From Nonomuraea antri (GTDB lineage Bacteria > Actinomycetota > Actinomycetes > Streptosporangiales > Streptosporangiaceae), in the NCBI RefSeq assembly GCF_013283785.1, contig NZ_JABCPZ010000114.1, forward strand, positions 1-33,257: DNA of 33,257 bases, given 5' to 3'. Both the position numbers and the translations under genes were made by a program. Below the pieces are notes generated by a model. That model saw only the letters and a list, made by a program, of their open reading frames with translations. It ran no database searches and was not told the DNA's origin. Shown here in pieces: positions 13,945-20,898 of this stretch. The number at the start of each line of letters is the position of its first letter. The first letter of the stretch is position 1.

Positions 13945-14166
13945 ATGCTGGCCCTCCTCATCTGTCTCGATCATGGCCATGTCGTTCCGATCGGCCGGTC
14001 TCGAGGTCTGCGCATGGGAGGCGGTCACGCGCGCATTCTCTGGCTCCTGCCGATCACCCCGGCGGAACGAGACCTCATCATGAGCGCCGGTCTTGAAGCC
14101 TTCGAGTCGCTCATGGAGGAAAAGCAGGTCGACTACAGCGACCCGCATCGACTGTCGGTCGTCTGA
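13945..14166 (+). pseudogene. 3' remnant of a Suppressor-of-fused-like gene
   Basis: The 73-codon reading from ATG 13945 ends with GGGHARILWLLPITPAERDL, then EAFESLMEE and DPHRLSVV. This matches the C-terminal end of bacterial Suppressor-of-fused (SUFU) domain proteins, which are usually about 180-220 aa and often act as immunity-type proteins. Upstream in the same frame there are two closely spaced stops (near 13925-13936), and no frame before it looks like the missing N-terminal part. The gene is therefore probably truncated, perhaps by rearrangement next to the att site. It could alternatively be a short intact gene. Confidence 0.5.
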
Positions 14167-14207
14167 CGGCGGTTGTCGGGGTGGGGTGGCCTCTGCCATC
14201 GAGGGGA

Positions 14208-14942
14208 TCAAGGGCGAGGCGGTTCAAGTGGTGGCAGTTGAGTGTTGCCGTGCTGGTGGGCGGTCTTGAGTGAGGTCCATCGAACCAGCCCGGTCAACAG
14301 CACAGGTATTCCGACGGCCCAGCAGCGCAAGCCCGCCAAGAAGCCCTCGTTGGTGTGCTGGCCGTTGCCCTGCGCCTCGGGTGCGATGGCGGAGGCGATG
14401 ACCGGAAGAAGGAGCAGGGCGACGCCTGCGCACAAGAGCGCCGCGGCGGCAGCGATCGACTGTCCCGACCGATAGGGGCGAGCCGCGAGCAGAGTAAGAA
14501 TCGCAGCGCACACGACGGCAGGCAGTGCTATCTTGCCGGCCCAGTGCAGCAGCATCGTCGTCCCGTACCACTGCTCATCCGAGAGGGGCTCCGCGAAGTA
14601 GAGTACGGGGGCCGGCGCGCCCTGGAGATCTTTCACCGTGCCCCACAGGCTTCCCCCGATGAAGGCGGCGATGAACACCGCCCAGCGCCATCCGTTTCGG
14701 AATCCCGGGGCCAGGGCGATGAGAGAGATGAGGGCGGCGAACAGGCCGAGGAACGCGCCTTTGCTGGCGCCGTTGGCGAAAGGTATCCACTGGTTCCACG
14801 GGTAGTTCCCGACCGTGATGGCGGTCCAGGCGCCGATCGCGCCCCAGGCCACCACTCCGACGGCGATCCCGACGCACATCACATCGTGGATACGCGCATT
14901 TGGGGTGCGGGCAGTGTCCATGGCGAGATCTTGTTGCCGCAT
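14208..14942 (-). CDS. Multi-pass membrane protein, function unknown
   Basis: The protein is 244 aa from ATG 14942; ATG 14921 (MDTARTPNARI) is an equally possible start, and neither has a strong ribosome-binding site. It has about six hydrophobic segments, among them VMCVGIAVGVVAWGAIGAW, GAFLGLFAALISLIAL, WAVFIAAFIGGSLWG, LPAVVCAAILTLLA and AAALLCAGVALLLLPVIAS, and ends in a Pro-rich cytosolic-looking tail (LPPLEPPRP). No transporter or enzyme motif is visible. It runs convergently towards the SUFU remnant and is probably a monocistronic gene. Confidence 0.75.
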   Translation of the reverse strand: MRQQDLAMDTARTPNARIHDVMCVGIAVGVVAWGAIGAWTAITVGNYPWNQWIPFANGASKGAFLGLFAALISLIALAPGFRNGWRWAVFIAAFIGGSLWGTVKDLQGAPAPVLYFAEPLSDEQWYGTTMLLHWAGKIALPAVVCAAILTLLAARPYRSGQSIAAAAALLCAGVALLLLPVIASAIAPEAQGNGQHTNEGFLAGLRCWAVGIPVLLTGLVRWTSLKTAHQHGNTQLPPLEPPRP

Positions 14943-15026
14943 CGGGTCATCATGATGAGGCGCGAGGCCCCCGTGCAATATGCGGCAATGGGGTCCCAAG
15001 GCTTTCCCCCGTAAGGGTGCGTGGGA

Positions 15027-15566
15027 TCAGCGGAGTGACGTGTCTAGTTGTCGGAGTAGTTCTCCGACGCGGCCGCCGCCGGGTGGGGCGAGGGGGTAGC
15101 GGCGCAGGACGGCCACCACGACAGGGTTGGCGAGGGATCGCGAGTGTTCGAGGTGATCGGCGCCGACCGCGGGGTCGTCTTCGGCGCAGAGTTCGAAGGC
15201 GCGTGCGGCGTGGGCGGCGGCGCCGAGGATGTGTTTGACCTGCGTGGCCTTGGCCAACGGGTGGAGGTAGCCCGCGCCGGCCGCGGCCAGCGCGGCGCGG
15301 GCGGCGTCGGTGGCTGCGGCGAGTCCCGCGTCGCGTGTTTCCTGGGCCGCGCGCATCGCCGCCCAGGCGCTGTCGCGCAGAGCCTTGGTGCGCTTGGCGC
15401 CGTCCGCGAAGGTCTGGGCGGCTTCGAGCGCGGCTCGTGGGCGGTGATCGTCGGGACGTTCGCGCTCGAAGATCGTCAGTGCGGGCAGCGCGCACGCCAC
15501 GGCGAAGCCGGCGACCTCGCGGAGTTCGGACAGACTGAGTGCGATCGTGGTGGGCTCATCAGCCAT
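15027..15566 (-). CDS. Imm5-like putative immunity protein
   Basis: This 179-aa all-alpha protein starts at ATG 15566 with AAGGGACG upstream. The pattern LSELREVAGFAVACALPAL near the N-terminus, ERPDDHRPRAALEAAQTFADG, then repeated Ala-rich helices and HILGAAAHAARAFELCAEDD fits the family annotated as putative immunity protein (Imm-5-like, PF21805-type). Those proteins are thought to neutralise polymorphic toxins, but most have no proven partner. No toxin gene is adjacent. A perfect 8-bp dyad (15599-15620) lies about 33 bp upstream and probably controls it. Confidence 0.78.
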   Translation of the reverse strand: MADEPTTIALSLSELREVAGFAVACALPALTIFERERPDDHRPRAALEAAQTFADGAKRTKALRDSAWAAMRAAQETRDAGLAAATDAARAALAAAGAGYLHPLAKATQVKHILGAAAHAARAFELCAEDDPAVGADHLEHSRSLANPVVVAVLRRYPLAPPGGGRVGELLRQLDTSLR

Positions 15567-15598
15567 GACGTCGTCCCTTCTGCGCGGCGGTCGTACCA

Positions 15599-15620
15599 GG
15601 TTCAACCGTAACGTTGAACC
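15599..15620. promoter_or_regulatory. MerR/TetR-like operator dyad
   Basis: GGTTCAAC (15599-15606) and GTTGAACC (15613-15620) are perfect inverted half-sites around a six-base spacer. The dyad sits between the start of the Imm5-like gene and the 3' end of the SMI1 gene. Its symmetry resembles sites of MerR-family activators, but no such regulator is encoded in the window. Confidence 0.6.
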
Positions 15621-15651
15621 GCCGGTGTAAACTTTGGCGTAGTGCTCCCGG

Positions 15652-16191
15652 TCACTCCGACAGGCGTTGGCGGGCCGGCTCCCATGGCCGGATTTCGCCG
15701 TCTTCGTCGGTGTCCTCCTCGTACCAGCCCGTCTCCGACAGCCACGTCTCCAGCCAGCCGGCCAGGGTTTCCGCGTCGACGTACCAGGCGTGGTGCCATT
15801 CGTCGTCCACGCCGTTCGGCTCGAAGAGCAGGACGGTTCCTTCCGTACTGCGGCAATCCACCGCGGCGTACATGCCGCATCCCCAGTCCAGGATCGGCAG
15901 GACGGCCGCCGGCCAGTGCGCGACCCCGTCGGACTCGGCTGTCCGGCGTTCCTCGCGGTAGTCGGTGACCGCGGTGCGTCCTTCGCCGGAGAGCGGAAGG
16001 AACTGGTAATCGGGGCCGAAGCCGCCGTTGGCCACCTCGCGGTAGAGCCGGGCGAGCGGCGGCGGAAGGCGGAAACCCAAGACGCTCTCGGCCTGCGCCA
16101 CCTCCGCCGCCGTGGCCGGAGGGGGTAACCGTTCCGCGGTCTCGATCGCCTTCAGCCGCACCCGGCGAAGAAGGTCGTCCATCTGGGTCAT
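15652..16191 (-). CDS. SMI1/KNR4 (SUKH) family protein
   Basis: This 179-aa protein has the SUKH fold signature: a helix start with PPPATAAEVAQAESVLGFRLPPPLARLYREVANGGFGP (about 25-62), the typical N-G-G-F-G-P turn, then VLPILDWGCGMYAAVDC (about 98-114), and WHHAWYVDAETLAGWLETWL near the end. SUKH proteins are commonly immunity proteins of toxin systems or stand-alone members of immunity islands. The start is ATG 16191; ATG 16182 is an alternative. It runs in the same direction as the Imm5-like gene but with its own upstream region, divergent from the gene at 16263. Confidence 0.88.
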   Translation of the reverse strand: MTQMDDLLRRVRLKAIETAERLPPPATAAEVAQAESVLGFRLPPPLARLYREVANGGFGPDYQFLPLSGEGRTAVTDYREERRTAESDGVAHWPAAVLPILDWGCGMYAAVDCRSTEGTVLLFEPNGVDDEWHHAWYVDAETLAGWLETWLSETGWYEEDTDEDGEIRPWEPARQRLSE

Positions 16192-16262
16192 GGGGTGATC
16201 GTGCCGGCGGGGTACGACATCGTTCCCGGAAATGTCGGTGGTGGGCCCTACGCTCGTCGTTC

Positions 16263-16766
16263 ATGAGTCCCTATGCGGAGACCGTCCGGGTGGAAGTGGA
16301 CGTCGAGGACTGCGGCGCCGTCTACCTGCTGGACGGGGACGGTTCCGACCCGGGCGACGTGGAGCAGGAGGTCCCGCTGGTCAGGGTGGGCAAGGCCATG
16401 GCCGAGCTGGCGATCATGTATCAGGGCGGCGACGGCATCCCCATCAAGGTGACCGTCGCCGACCACGATCCTGGCGCCGACCTCGACGGGTACGAGGAGA
16501 TCGTGGAGATCGACTACCTGGCGCCGATCGGCAGGGTCTTCCTGATCGGGTGGGGCACGGACTGGGACGACGAGGGGGTGCGCCGGCTGCCTCCGCTGCC
16601 CTCGGGACCGGGGGTGTACCGGTTACGCCACCACGTCGGGAACACGCTCGCGGAGCCGCCCGACGATGACCACCACTACCTGCAGATCTGGCCGGCCGAA
16701 CCGTCCCCGCCCGTCATCGTCAAGGAGGGCGAGTGGATCGCTCACGAGAAGGCCGACGTCACCTGA
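16263..16766 (+). CDS. Uncharacterised acidic cytosolic protein
   Basis: This 167-aa acidic protein begins MSPYAETVRVEVDVEDCG. It is mostly beta-type (GKAMAELAIMYQGGDGIP, VFLIGWGTDWDDEGV) and ends in HHYLQIWPAEPSPPVIVKEG. It has no signal or membrane segment. I do not recognise the family; the surroundings suggest an immunity-like or accessory protein. TACGCT lies eight bases before ATG 16263 and there is no ribosome-binding site, which suggests leaderless translation. Confidence 0.72.
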   Translation: MSPYAETVRVEVDVEDCGAVYLLDGDGSDPGDVEQEVPLVRVGKAMAELAIMYQGGDGIPIKVTVADHDPGADLDGYEEIVEIDYLAPIGRVFLIGWGTDWDDEGVRRLPPLPSGPGVYRLRHHVGNTLAEPPDDDHHYLQIWPAEPSPPVIVKEGEWIAHEKADVT

Positions 16767-16876
16767 GCCTGAGGCTGAAGCTGGCTGAGGTGGGTGGTGG
16801 TGCTCGCGTGCCTGGTCGGGTAGCGTCTGCGTCTTCGGACGGCACGGCCTTCCGGAGTCATTGAAGGCGGCCGTCC

Positions 16877-17608
16877 ATGGTGGAGCCCGACCCGACCCTC
16901 ACCCGACTTCGTCTCGACGCCGCGCTGACCCGCGTGGCCGTCATCTTCCGGGGCATGACCGCGCGTTCCGACGAGGGCAACTGTGAGTGCCACTGGGGCA
17001 GCGCGGCGGAACTCGCGCGGTTGAAGGTGCCGGACGTGGAGCTGGGCCTCGACCTGCTGAACCGGACGTGGCGCAGCGACTGGGACGATCCATCGGCGAT
17101 ACTCCGGCGCGTTCTGCCCGAGTTCTCCAGGGCGATGGTCGACGGCCTGCTCGAGCCCTTCTGCGGCCCGGAGCAGATCGGTTACGCGTTCGTCCGCGCC
17201 GACTGGCGGCAGTGGCCGGTCGAGCAGTTCGCGGCGGCGCGGGAGCTGCTGGACGCCTGGTGGGCACACACCCTCGTCCAGCCGAATCCCGCCATGCCGG
17301 TGTGCGAGGTTCTCGTGGTGTGCGCGGAAGCCTCCGAGACGCTCACCCCGTGGCTACGGGTGTGGGAAGCGCAGGATCACGCGGTGGCGGACCGGCACCT
17401 GGCCGACGCGATCACCGGCTGGACGCGCGACTTCATGGGCGGCTGGCTGCCTTGGGACAGCTGGAACAGTTGGGGGAACGCGGACGAGCGCCTCGCCGAG
17501 CTGGCGACCTGGTTGATCCGGTTCGCTCCCGCCCGGCTCGGCGCGCGGAGCTTGTCCGCGGAGTTGCTGCACCGGCTGCGATTTCTCGGCCAGACGCAGG
17601 CCGTGTGA
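16877..17608 (+). CDS. Uncharacterised cytosolic protein
   Basis: This 243-aa protein starts at ATG 16877 with GAAGG upstream. It has a Cys/His pair (CECHWGSAAELARLKVP, about 36-52), many Trp residues (WDDPSAILRRVLPEFSRAM, DSWNSWGN) and helical character throughout. I do not recognise the domain, though such proteins with a C-x-C-H-W-G segment occur elsewhere in actinomycetes as hypotheticals. It is followed closely by the next gene, probably on the same transcript, although that gene also has a possible promoter of its own. Confidence 0.75.
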   Translation: MVEPDPTLTRLRLDAALTRVAVIFRGMTARSDEGNCECHWGSAAELARLKVPDVELGLDLLNRTWRSDWDDPSAILRRVLPEFSRAMVDGLLEPFCGPEQIGYAFVRADWRQWPVEQFAAARELLDAWWAHTLVQPNPAMPVCEVLVVCAEASETLTPWLRVWEAQDHAVADRHLADAITGWTRDFMGGWLPWDSWNSWGNADERLAELATWLIRFAPARLGARSLSAELLHRLRFLGQTQAV

Positions 17609-17629
17609 CACGTGCGTGAGAATGGGCGG

Positions 17630-18244
17630 GTGGACGGCGACGCGGGTGGTTCCGCCCGCCCTGGGTTCGGCGCGCTGGTCCGGCGTTACGCGCTGCTCGT
17701 GGACGAGATGACGTGGGAGAGCATCGCGTACACGGTGACCGTCCCGGACAGCGGGGTGCTGACCGTGGCGGACGCGATTCGGCGGCTCGGGTACGAGGCC
17801 GGCGCGGTGCGTGCCGCGGGTGAGGTCAGGCCGGGGGATCTCGGGCTGCGACAGGCCGGTCGCGGCGTCATCACCTGCTCGGACAATCCGTACCAGGACG
17901 CCAAGGACGTGACGGATCGGCTGGCCGGTGAGGGGTTCCGGCACTGGTATCTGGCGGGGGACATCGAGGGCAACACCACCCTGTACGTCCGCTACGGCGA
18001 CAGGGAGGGGCGGCTCGAGTTTCCCGAACCCGGCTGGATCCCCTTCACTCCCTGGACGGAGAGCCTGGGGCCGCTGGCCGCCTACGAGGACGTCTTCACC
18101 CGGCTCTACGACACTTGGGCCGATGATCCCGAGATGTGCATCGACGGTACGTGTCTCGCGGTGATCGAGCGGGAGAGCGGCGTGCGGCTGGACGAGAGTC
18201 TGTGGATCCGGCCGATGGAGGTCTACCTGCCGACCTCCGGCTGA
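17630..18244 (+). CDS. Uncharacterised protein, DUF6461-like
   Basis: The protein is 204 aa from GTG 17630 and 210 aa from the upstream GTG 17612. GAGAAT six bases before GTG 17630 favours that start as leaderless. The fold looks mixed alpha/beta, with ESIAYTVTVPDSGVLTVADAIRRLG, WYLAGDIEGNTTLYVRYGD and DPEMCIDGTCLAVIERESG. The pattern is reminiscent of actinomycete DUF6461-type proteins, but I hold that loosely. There is no signal peptide. It lies 21 bp after the previous gene and may share a function with it. Confidence 0.7.
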   Translation: MDGDAGGSARPGFGALVRRYALLVDEMTWESIAYTVTVPDSGVLTVADAIRRLGYEAGAVRAAGEVRPGDLGLRQAGRGVITCSDNPYQDAKDVTDRLAGEGFRHWYLAGDIEGNTTLYVRYGDREGRLEFPEPGWIPFTPWTESLGPLAAYEDVFTRLYDTWADDPEMCIDGTCLAVIERESGVRLDESLWIRPMEVYLPTSG

Positions 18245-18292
18245 TTCGTGGGCATCTGGACAGCCGGGACCCTGGGTGGCGAAGATCTTCTC

Positions 18293-19141
18293 ATGGGGAG
18301 AACGCGTGTGCTGCTGTGCGGCCTGGCGGTGTCGGCCGCACTGCCTCTGATCGGGGTGGCGGCTCCCGCACAGGGTACGACGCGGGCACCGGCCGGTACT
18401 GCCCACGTGCCCGTCAGCGCCGTTCAGGTGCAGGCCGGTGATGTGCTGGAGCCGGCGGTGACGGCGCTGGGGAGGCGGTTCGCGGCGAAAGCCGGCGTGT
18501 CCTACTCCCAGCGGACGCGCGGCGCGCTGAGCCTGCCCGCGTACCGGGCGACCGAACACGGCAAGCACCGGCTCGCGCCCGGCCCCGGCATCCACGCCAG
18601 CGATACCACCACCCGATTCACCTGGGGTGACGGGGACGACGGCACACAGTGGTACCGCGTGATCATCATCGGCCGCGACCTCTACACCCAGGAGGCCGAG
18701 GGCGGGAAGTGGGCGCACTCGCGTGAGACGAAAGGCAGCGGCGCGCTCTGGGCCCAGGACCTGATCGACCCGCTGAACCCGCGATTCCTGCGCCTGATCT
18801 CGCCGGATGCCGAGAAGACCGGCACCGGCACCGGCGACCGGTACGACGGGGTCAGGACCACCAGGTACGACGGGTCCGTGCGGGTGGAGCTGCTCGGCGT
18901 GCGCGGGGCGGGCTACTACTTCGGCCCGGGGATCGAGGGCTCGGGAGGCGGGCGCATCGACTGGAAGCTCTGGCTGGGACCGGACGACCTGCCCAGACGG
19001 TTCCAGGCGGCGATCACGTTCGACCCCCCCGAGCATGCGGTGAAGCCGGACGTCATCCGGATCAACGTGCTCTACCGGGACTGGGGGAAGCCGGTTCGCG
19101 TCCAGGCCCCGGCGGCGAGACTCGTCGTCGAGTCGTTGTGA
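18293..19141 (+). CDS. Secreted LppX/LolA-fold-like protein
   Basis: This 282-aa protein starts at ATG 18293 (MGRTRVLLCGLAVSAALPLIG), giving a clear Sec signal peptide ending near APAQG; a GTG 15 codons upstream would hide the signal. The mature part alternates beta strands: QWYRVIIIGRDLYTQEAEGGKW, TTRYDGSVRVELLGVRG and IDWKLWLGPDDLPRRFQAAI. The last, W-L-G-P-D-D-L-P-R-R, is typical of actinobacterial LppX/LprG-like lipid-binding folds. There is no lipobox Cys at the cleavage site, so it is secreted rather than a lipoprotein. It converges with the next gene, with one base between stop codons. Confidence 0.7.
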   Translation: MGRTRVLLCGLAVSAALPLIGVAAPAQGTTRAPAGTAHVPVSAVQVQAGDVLEPAVTALGRRFAAKAGVSYSQRTRGALSLPAYRATEHGKHRLAPGPGIHASDTTTRFTWGDGDDGTQWYRVIIIGRDLYTQEAEGGKWAHSRETKGSGALWAQDLIDPLNPRFLRLISPDAEKTGTGTGDRYDGVRTTRYDGSVRVELLGVRGAGYYFGPGIEGSGGGRIDWKLWLGPDDLPRRFQAAITFDPPEHAVKPDVIRINVLYRDWGKPVRVQAPAARLVVESL

Positions 19142-19142
19142 G

Positions 19143-19943
19143 TCAGTTCCCGGCCAGCTCCCAGATGCCGACCTCGTGCAACGTGGGCACCAGGGCGAGG
19201 AGTTCCGTCTCCGGGGCGGTGCCGCGCAACTCCACCAGCGCCCGGCCGCGCTTCGTGATCACCGCCTTGACGTCGCCCTCGTCCCTGATCCAGAGGCCGG
19301 TCGCCGCCTTGCGGCAGGCGAGTTCGCCCTCGCAGATCTCGCGCTGACTCACGCCGCGGCTCGGCCTGACCGTGACCGACAGGTTCGAGTCGCCGCCCGG
19401 CCACTCGTAGACCAGTTCGACCCTGCGGTATTGGCTGTGGGCCTGGACGAGCCGGTGATCCGGCAGGTCAGGCAGGATGATCGGCACGCCGTCATGAGCC
19501 AGCATCCGCGTGTCCAGTACGAACGAGAGGGCGCCGCCGCCGAGTCCGCCGGCCACGTGAACGGCTGCGACCAGGACGAGTGTGGCGATGCGCAGGCCGC
19601 GCCCGATCCGCATCATCATGGCCGCGGCGAAGGCGAAGGAGAGCGCGCCGAGCGCCATGAAGACCAGGTGTTGCAGCCGCCCCCCGTACTCGGTGATGGA
19701 GGGCATCGAAACGACGAACGTCAGCAAGGACGCGGCCAGGCAGAAGGGCGCGGTCACCCCCATCGGCACCGCCAGGGGCAACCGGCCCCACCGGCACAGC
19801 AGCAGGCTCACCGGGAAGGGCATGAGGAACATCAAGACCAGGGGGAGCCCCCAGCCCCAGGAACCGCCGAGCTCGTCGACGACGACGGACTCCGCGAGGC
19901 CGACCACCGCACCGGCTACCGCTGCCCGGAGTAAGGCGTGCAT
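19143..19943 (-). CDS. Membrane protein with extracytoplasmic C-terminal domain
   Basis: This 266-aa protein has about five hydrophobic segments in its first half (LLRAAVAGAVVGLAES, LPLVLMFLMPFPVSLLL, MGVTAPFCLAASLLTFVVS, LVFMALGALSFAFAAAMMM, IATLVLVAAVHVAGGLGG). A soluble domain of about 110 residues follows (YRRVELVYEWPGGDSNLSVTVRP, then AVITKRGRALVELRG). No family is recognised. The start is ATG 19943 without a strong ribosome-binding site. It shares a convergent 3' end with the secreted protein. Confidence 0.72.
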   Translation of the reverse strand: MHALLRAAVAGAVVGLAESVVVDELGGSWGWGLPLVLMFLMPFPVSLLLCRWGRLPLAVPMGVTAPFCLAASLLTFVVSMPSITEYGGRLQHLVFMALGALSFAFAAAMMMRIGRGLRIATLVLVAAVHVAGGLGGGALSFVLDTRMLAHDGVPIILPDLPDHRLVQAHSQYRRVELVYEWPGGDSNLSVTVRPSRGVSQREICEGELACRKAATGLWIRDEGDVKAVITKRGRALVELRGTAPETELLALVPTLHEVGIWELAGN

Positions 19944-19996
19944 AGCTGATCATGCGACATGACCAGCTCCCGGTGTCAAGGCCTGAGCACGGGCAC

Positions 19997-20037
19997 CCCG
20001 CCTGCGGGCGGCCCATACGGGCCGCCGGCAGGGCGGG
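19997..20037. terminator. GC-rich hairpin after the VOC operon
   Basis: CCCGCCTGC (19997-20005) pairs with GCAGGGCGGG (20028-20037, one bulge), and inside it GCGGCCC (20008-20014) pairs with GGGCCGC (20019-20025) around ATAC. It lies 15 bp after the stop of the leftward VOC operon. No T-tract follows, as is common for actinomycete terminators. Confidence 0.6.
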
Positions 20038-20051
20038 AATGCCGGGCGCCG

Positions 20052-20420
20052 CTACTGCTGGATGACCGACAGGACGTTGCCCGCCGGGTCGGTGAACCAG
20101 GCGATCAGCGGGCCGCCGCCGCGGAAGATGCCCTTCTCGTCCGTCTTGAGGTGCTCGTAGCGCTCGAAGCGGACGCCACGCCTGGTCAGCTCGTCCACCG
20201 CCTGCTCGATGTCCGGCACGGGGAAGTTGAGCACCGTGTACGTGGCCGGCTGGTGGTCGTCCTTCGGGTAGACCAGGATGTCCCGGTCACCCGCGATGTG
20301 CAGGGTCAGCAGGCCGTTCTCCTCGGAGACCTTGATGCCGAGCGTGTCGCCGTAGAACGCCTTGGCCGCGGCCAGATCGCCGACCGAGAATCCACTGAAC
20401 GCCTTGGTGTTTCCGAACAT
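20052..20420 (-). CDS. VOC (glyoxalase/bleomycin-resistance) family protein
   Basis: This 122-aa single VOC-fold protein has two beta-alpha-beta-beta-beta halves: KAFSGFSVGDLAAAKAFYGDTLGI, then LTLHIAGDRDILVYPK; and TVLNFPVPDIEQAVDELTRRGV, then LIAWFTDPAGNVLSVIQQ. The metal-ligand positions are not the classical His/Glu set, so it may bind a ligand rather than catalyse. ATG 20420 has GGAAGG upstream. It is the second gene of an operon, 15 bp after the other VOC gene. The substrate is unknown. Confidence 0.87.
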   Translation of the reverse strand: MFGNTKAFSGFSVGDLAAAKAFYGDTLGIKVSEENGLLTLHIAGDRDILVYPKDDHQPATYTVLNFPVPDIEQAVDELTRRGVRFERYEHLKTDEKGIFRGGGPLIAWFTDPAGNVLSVIQQ

Positions 20421-20435
20421 GATCGCCTTCCTGAT

Positions 20436-20813
20436 TCACATGGCCGCGCGGTGCTCTTCGCTGAGCTGGATGATCTGGACGTAGTTGCCGTCCGGGTCGA
20501 CCGCGGTGGCGAACAGGCTGCCGTCGCGGTCTTCCAGCTCGGCCAGCCACTGCACACCCAGCTCGGTCATCCGCGCCGCGATGGCGCGGGCGTCGGCCAC
20601 GTCGAAGTTGAGTATCACCCGCCCGGGCTCGGGATTCTTGTCGGCCACGTCCGCCCGCGTGTCGATGAGCAGGTGGAACGGGCCGAACTTGAGCACCCCG
20701 TACCCGTTGACGTCGCTGACCTCCTCCGGGTCGAGCGCGCTGACGTACCAGGTACGCAGCCGCTCGGGATCGGTGCTGGAGAGGAGGAGACTGTCCAGGA
20801 TCGGGCGTCGCAT
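20436..20813 (-). CDS. VOC family protein
   Basis: This 125-aa VOC-fold protein shows LLLSSTDPERLRTWYVSAL, YGVLKFGPFHLLIDTR, VILNFDVADARAIAARMTELGV and SLFATAVDPDGNYVQIIQL, the last matching the typical D-P-x-G-N end of the fold. The start is ATG 20813 with AAGGAG upstream. It is the first gene of a two-gene leftward operon; the partner VOC protein could form a heterodimer with it (inference). The S41 peptidase gene lies next and points the same way, 85 bp upstream. Confidence 0.87.
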   Translation of the reverse strand: MRRPILDSLLLSSTDPERLRTWYVSALDPEEVSDVNGYGVLKFGPFHLLIDTRADVADKNPEPGRVILNFDVADARAIAARMTELGVQWLAELEDRDGSLFATAVDPDGNYVQIIQLSEEHRAAM

Positions 20814-20898
20814 GTGACTAACTCCTTGGCTGATGACGCGTTGTCACCTGAACAGACTCCCCGGCGGGCGGAAACTCATCGCATCTCGGGTGGGAAAA

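Noticed and set aside
17354..19036. 560-codon minus-strand open frame
   Set aside because: It crosses three plausible plus-strand genes, one with a signal peptide, and has shadow-like composition.
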